Positions 20,530-22,993 of a stretch of DNA of 22,993 bases are shown piece by piece. The DNA is taken from the NCBI GenBank assembly GCA_945862035.1, contig CAMAXB010000011.1, positions 1-22,993 on the forward strand, read 5' to 3'. Each line of letters opens with the position of its first letter. Positions within the stretch are counted from its first letter, which is position 1. Made by a program: the position numbers and the translations under genes. Below the pieces are notes generated by a model that was given only the letters and a program-made list of their open reading frames with translations, was not told where the DNA came from and made no database searches. The DNA comes from Opitutus sp. GAS368. GTDB lineage: Bacteria; Verrucomicrobiota; Verrucomicrobiia; Opitutales; Opitutaceae.

Positions 20530-20839
20530 GGGAGGATCGGCCATCGGGCGGGCCCGACGCAGGAAGTGAACGGGGTTTTGAGGCGAAAGCGGGCCCCTAA
20601 CACGCTGCACCCTAGCAGGCCGGTGGCACCGCGGGGAGAAAATGTTCACGCAATCGATCAGCTCCTGCGCGCGCATGAGACGTCGCCCGCGGCGTTGACA
20701 CGTCCCGCCCTTTCGCCGGCCGCCACCGCCGCTTTCGCGGCCATCATGTAACCTATTGGGTTACACGATGGCCGCGGTGGGGCTATCGGGGTAACTCGCG
20801 CCTTGCGGGCGATGAGAACTCCGCCTGTAGTTTTCCCGC
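20530..20839. other. Divergent regulatory region between two sulfatase genes
   Basis: These 310 bp contain the start regions of both sulfatases and no convincing gene. The main feature is the long dyad at 20736-20776. A GGGTAAC half-site resembling its inner arms lies at 20789-20795. A TTGACA at 20695-20700 has no good -10 partner at 17 bp. Confidence 0.5.
20736..20776. promoter_or_regulatory. Long dyad, candidate operator for the divergent sulfatases
   Basis: 20736-20753 and 20759-20776 form an 18-position inverted repeat with a single mismatch (A20746/C20766) around TATTG. The inner part TGTAACC-TATTG-GGTTACA is a perfect 7-bp dyad of operator size (19 bp). The GC-rich outer arms could make it a strong cruciform or RNA hairpin. 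It starts about 64 bp upstream of the plus-strand sulfatase start and lies about 206 bp upstream of the minus-strand one. Confidence 0.6.
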
Positions 20840-22288
20840 ATGAAGACCCGGCTGGTTCGTCTCTACCTCGCTTTTTTCTGCCTGCTGGCCAGCGCGGCCG
20901 CCGCCGAGCGCGCGGCGCAGCGGCCCAATGTCTTGTTCATCGCGATCGACGACCTGAACAACGATCTCGGGAGTTTTGGCGCCACGCATGCGCGGACGCC
21001 GCATCTTGACGCCTTCGCACGCACGGCCCGCCCCTTCACGCGCCACTACGTGCACGTGCCCACTTGCGGCGCTTCGCGGGCCGCGCTGCTGCGCGGGCAG
21101 CGGCCGAGCAGGCCCGTCCACCTTACCAACAACGCCATTCGGGATACGCAGACGGAGTGGGCCGCGCAGAGCCTGCCCGGTTGGTTCCGCCAGCATGGCT
21201 ACCGCACGTTCGCGCTCGGCAAGATCACGCACTATCCCGGCGGGCTCACGGGCACGGGCTGGGCCGAGGGCCCGGAGGAACTACCCGGGGTCTGGGACCG
21301 CGCCTGGCTGCCGCAAAGTCCCTGGAAGACGGCCAAGGACGTGATGCATGGTTACGCCAACGGCCAGCCGCGCGTCTCCGGCCAGTCCCCCGCATGGGAG
21401 GCCCAGGACGGACCGGATTCTGCCTACCCGGACGCGTGGGTGGCCGACGAATCCATCGCGACCCTGCGTGAACTCGCCGGCGGAGATCGCGGTCCGTGGA
21501 TGCTGGCCGTCGGCTTCTTCAAGCCCCACCTGCCCTTCGCTGCGCCCAAGCGCTGGTTCGATCTGCACGATCCGAGCAAGCTGCCCGCCCCCGTCGACAC
21601 GGCGCGGGCGCCGGCACCTTCGAGCTGGCACCCGAGCAACGAACTCCTCGGCAATTACGGTCAGCATCCATCCGATCCCTCGGTCGATGAAGCCTACGCC
21701 CGGCAGCTCCGCCACGGCTACGCCGCCGTGGTTTCCTACGTGGATGCGCAAGTCGGACGGCTCCTCGAGGCCGTCGAGGCCCTGGGCCTCGCGCGCAACA
21801 CCGTGATCGTCGTCTGGAGCGACCACGGCTTCAGCCTCGGCGAGCAGGGTATCTGGGCAAAGCACGCGCTCTACGAGGCGGCTCTGCGTTCGCCCTTGAT
21901 GATCCGTACGCCAGAACTGACCACGCCCGGAGCACAATCCCGCGCCGTGGTCGAATCCGTCGATATCTTCCCCACGCTCACCGATCTCTGCGGCCTGCCG
22001 ACTCCGGACGGCCTCTCCGGGCAAAGCCTGCGCTCCTATCTCCAGAACCCCGCGGCGCCCTCGGCCAAACCGGCGCTCGCGTGGTTCACGCGGGGACAGA
22101 GCACGATTCGCACGGATGACTGGCGGTTGATTGTCCACCAGCCCGACGCGGCGACGCAGGGCATGGAGTTGTTCGATTTTCGCACGGCGCCCGAGGGCCG
22201 TCGCGTCGATCCGAAAGCGGAGCCCGCCGTCGTCGCGCAGTTGAGGGCGCAGTTGCCTGCGCCCGCGGCGCTGCAGCCGGCCCGCTAA
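20840..22288 (+). CDS. Secreted sulfatase of the iduronate-2-sulfatase-like group
   Basis: A 482-residue sulfatase with a signal peptide (residues 1-22, hydrophobic 5-21). NVLFIAIDDLNNDLGSFGA gives the calcium-binding Asp37 and Asp38. VPTCGASRAALLRGQRP is the activation motif of the C-x-A-x-R type, with Cys76 the formylglycine precursor. FALGKITHYPGG, GFFKPHLPFAAPKRW, VVWSDHGFSLGEQG and KHALYEAALRSPLMI are blocks shared with iduronate-2-sulfatase-like enzymes (probably SulfAtlas S1_7; not verified). The C-terminus ends soon after VHQPDAATQGMELFDF. It acts in the periplasm or outside on sulfated glycans and is divergent from the other sulfatase, probably under shared control. It sits next to, but is not co-directional with, the deoxy-sugar oxidation genes. 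Confidence 0.93.
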   Translation: MKTRLVRLYLAFFCLLASAAAAERAAQRPNVLFIAIDDLNNDLGSFGATHARTPHLDAFARTARPFTRHYVHVPTCGASRAALLRGQRPSRPVHLTNNAIRDTQTEWAAQSLPGWFRQHGYRTFALGKITHYPGGLTGTGWAEGPEELPGVWDRAWLPQSPWKTAKDVMHGYANGQPRVSGQSPAWEAQDGPDSAYPDAWVADESIATLRELAGGDRGPWMLAVGFFKPHLPFAAPKRWFDLHDPSKLPAPVDTARAPAPSSWHPSNELLGNYGQHPSDPSVDEAYARQLRHGYAAVVSYVDAQVGRLLEAVEALGLARNTVIVVWSDHGFSLGEQGIWAKHALYEAALRSPLMIRTPELTTPGAQSRAVVESVDIFPTLTDLCGLPTPDGLSGQSLRSYLQNPAAPSAKPALAWFTRGQSTIRTDDWRLIVHQPDAATQGMELFDFRTAPEGRRVDPKAEPAVVAQLRAQLPAPAALQPAR

Positions 22289-22358
22289 CCAGCTCCCGCC
22301 GATCAACGTGGGGGCGCGCGGTCGGGCGCGCTGCACCGATCAGAATTCCGCAGACAAC

Positions 22359-22379
22359 CGCCCGCGAATCAGCGCGGAT
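22359..22379. repeat. Short dispersed repeat (CGCCCGCGAATC type)
   Basis: CGCCCGCGAATC at 22359-22370 is identical to 11891-11902 and is followed by AGCGCGGATT. The GCGAATC core is also in the REP-like palindrome upstream of the RAYT gene (10860-10900). It lies between the sulfatase and toxin genes. Confidence 0.45.
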
Positions 22380-22763
22380 TCAGGCAGGATCGGTTTTCGC
22401 CCGATAGTTGACGCCGGGTTTGCTGCGAAAGTGGGTATCCTGGGTCCAGAGCGTCGCTGTGTGCTTTCGCGCCACGGCAAAAATCACGGAGTCGGCAAAG
22501 GCCAGCCCCTCTTCAAGCCCGATTGCGGCCGCCTCGATCGCCAGGGTGGTATCCAGATCCACCACGGTGCCTTGCTGCATTGCGGCGACAGCCGAGAACG
22601 CATCATCCTCGCCGCGTTCCCTGAGCACCACCTTGAAGACCTCGTAGAGACACACCGAGGGGACAATGAGCAACTCCGTGTCCTCGATGGCCTCGGCAAA
22701 GAAGCCCGCATTCGGTTCGTCGGCAAAGTAGGCCAGCCACGCCGAGGAATCGACGAGGTTCAT
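22380..22763 (-). CDS. vapC: VapC-type PIN-domain toxin
   Basis: A 127-residue PIN-domain protein. The acidic active-site residues are all present: Asp5 in MNLVDSSAWLAYF, Glu41 in CLYEVFK, Asp91 in LAFADSVIFAVA, and Asp109 in LWTQDTHF. VapC toxins are Mg-dependent ribonucleases that cleave tRNA or rRNA when their antitoxin is lost. The start ATG overlaps the antitoxin stop by 4 nt (ATGA), the standard coupled arrangement. Length and motifs are full, so it should be active. The RNA target cannot be predicted from sequence. The C-terminal tail (FRSKPGVNYRAKTDPA) carries no extra domain. Confidence 0.92.
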   Translation of the reverse strand: MNLVDSSAWLAYFADEPNAGFFAEAIEDTELLIVPSVCLYEVFKVVLRERGEDDAFSAVAAMQQGTVVDLDTTLAIEAAAIGLEEGLAFADSVIFAVARKHTATLWTQDTHFRSKPGVNYRAKTDPA

Positions 22764-22966
22764 AGGCGATCACCTTCCCGCGGGAGGGTGGTGTTGATTC
22801 CCTTGAGGTAGCCACGGAGGGCCCGGACGTCTCGCATGGGGATGATTTCGATTCGATTCCGGAAGGCGATGACCTTGGCCTTCTCGCCGGAACGAAGCCC
22901 CATTTCATCACGAACCTTTTGAGGAATAACGACTTGAAACTTAGGTGAGATCGTGACGGTTTCCAT
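22760..22966 (-). CDS. vapB: AbrB/MazE-type (VapB-like) antitoxin
   Basis: A 68-residue protein with an N-terminal SpoVT-AbrB DNA-binding domain: VTISPKFQVVIPQKVRDEMG, then LRSGEKAKVIAF. The C-terminal part with MRDVRALRGYLKGI should wrap the PIN toxin. It neutralises the toxin encoded directly downstream with a 4-nt overlap and represses their promoter. ATACGGTAT at 22972-22980, just upstream of the start, is a short palindrome that could be part of its operator. The window ends about 27 bp upstream, so the full promoter is not visible. Confidence 0.9.
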   Translation of the reverse strand: METVTISPKFQVVIPQKVRDEMGLRSGEKAKVIAFRNRIEIIPMRDVRALRGYLKGINTTLPREGDRL

Positions 22967-22971
22967 GCGTC

Positions 22972-22980
22972 ATACGGTAT
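22972..22980. promoter_or_regulatory. Short palindrome upstream of vapB
   Basis: ATAC-G-GTAT lies 6 bp upstream of the antitoxin ATG on the minus strand. VapB and AbrB-type antitoxins commonly bind palindromes at this position. It is too short to be certain. Confidence 0.3.
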
Positions 22981-22993
22981 TCCGATCGATCGT

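Noticed and set aside
20695..20717. TTGACA box as a promoter of the plus-strand sulfatase
   Set aside because: No acceptable -10 element follows at 16-18 bp; the downstream sequence is GC-rich.
19168..20751. 527-codon open frame on the plus strand opposite the minus-strand sulfatase
   Set aside because: It is an Arg/Gly-rich shadow frame antisense to a clear sulfatase with signal peptide and activation motif; no family features.
22314..22331. GCGCGC-ggtcgg-GCGCGC hairpin after the plus-strand sulfatase as terminator
   Set aside because: Short alternating GC stem, no U-run; likely to arise by chance in this GC-rich DNA.
1..22993. CRISPR array, tRNA, rRNA, phage or secretion-system genes
   Set aside because: I looked for regularly spaced repeats, cloverleaf patterns and hallmark proteins on both strands and saw none.

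Overview
The window is about 23 kb of high-GC bacterial DNA. I infer a Verrucomicrobiota bacterium, probably Opitutaceae-like. The grounds are the gene set (secreted TIM-barrel isomerase, DUF3299, DUF1684, CstA, two secreted sulfatases, non-phosphorylating deoxy-sugar genes), the rarity of Shine-Dalgarno sequences, and the intergenic repeats of the CACGGAATACAC and GGGGTCAGCGACCC kind. This assignment is inference, since no rRNA or tRNA gene is present.

Left part (1-5.4 kb): an AT-richer multi-pass membrane protein of unknown function; a frameshifted and truncated IS630-type transposase; a RidA-family protein; a secreted fasciclin-domain protein with its own terminator; and a small lipoprotein. 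Next comes what I think is the most interesting element, at about 4.98-5.42 kb. It looks like a complete ribosome-mediated attenuator: a 32-codon leader peptide with a Val/Ile-rich run, an antiterminator and a mutually exclusive 12-bp terminator with eight U. Downstream of it lies only a 71-codon orphan ORF, closed by a 16-bp hairpin, rather than a branched-chain amino-acid gene.

Middle part (5.4-12.2 kb): a CapA-like phosphoesterase, a two-module VOC/ring-cleaving dioxygenase-like protein, a secreted sugar-phosphate-isomerase-like protein, a DUF3299 protein, a RAYT (REP-associated transposase) whose HUH motif has lost a histidine and which has a REP-like palindrome just upstream, a DUF1684 protein, and a 54-aa Cys/His protein too short for routine gene calling.

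Right part (12.2-19 kb, mostly minus strand): a likely L-fucose (or related 6-deoxy-sugar) oxidation cluster. In transcription order it holds a glutaredoxin-like protein, a TIM-barrel/FucU mutarotase fusion, an aldo-keto reductase (sugar 1-dehydrogenase), a zinc alcohol dehydrogenase, a lactonase-type amidohydrolase and a CstA-type transporter. Two divergent secreted sulfatases (19-22.3 kb) flank it and share an intergenic region carrying a large dyad that is a good operator candidate. Together these suggest desulfation of a sulfated, fucose-containing polysaccharide followed by non-phosphorylating oxidation of the released sugar. The sugar-acid dehydratase and final aldolase or hydrolase are not in the window. 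A VapBC-type toxin-antitoxin pair closes the window.
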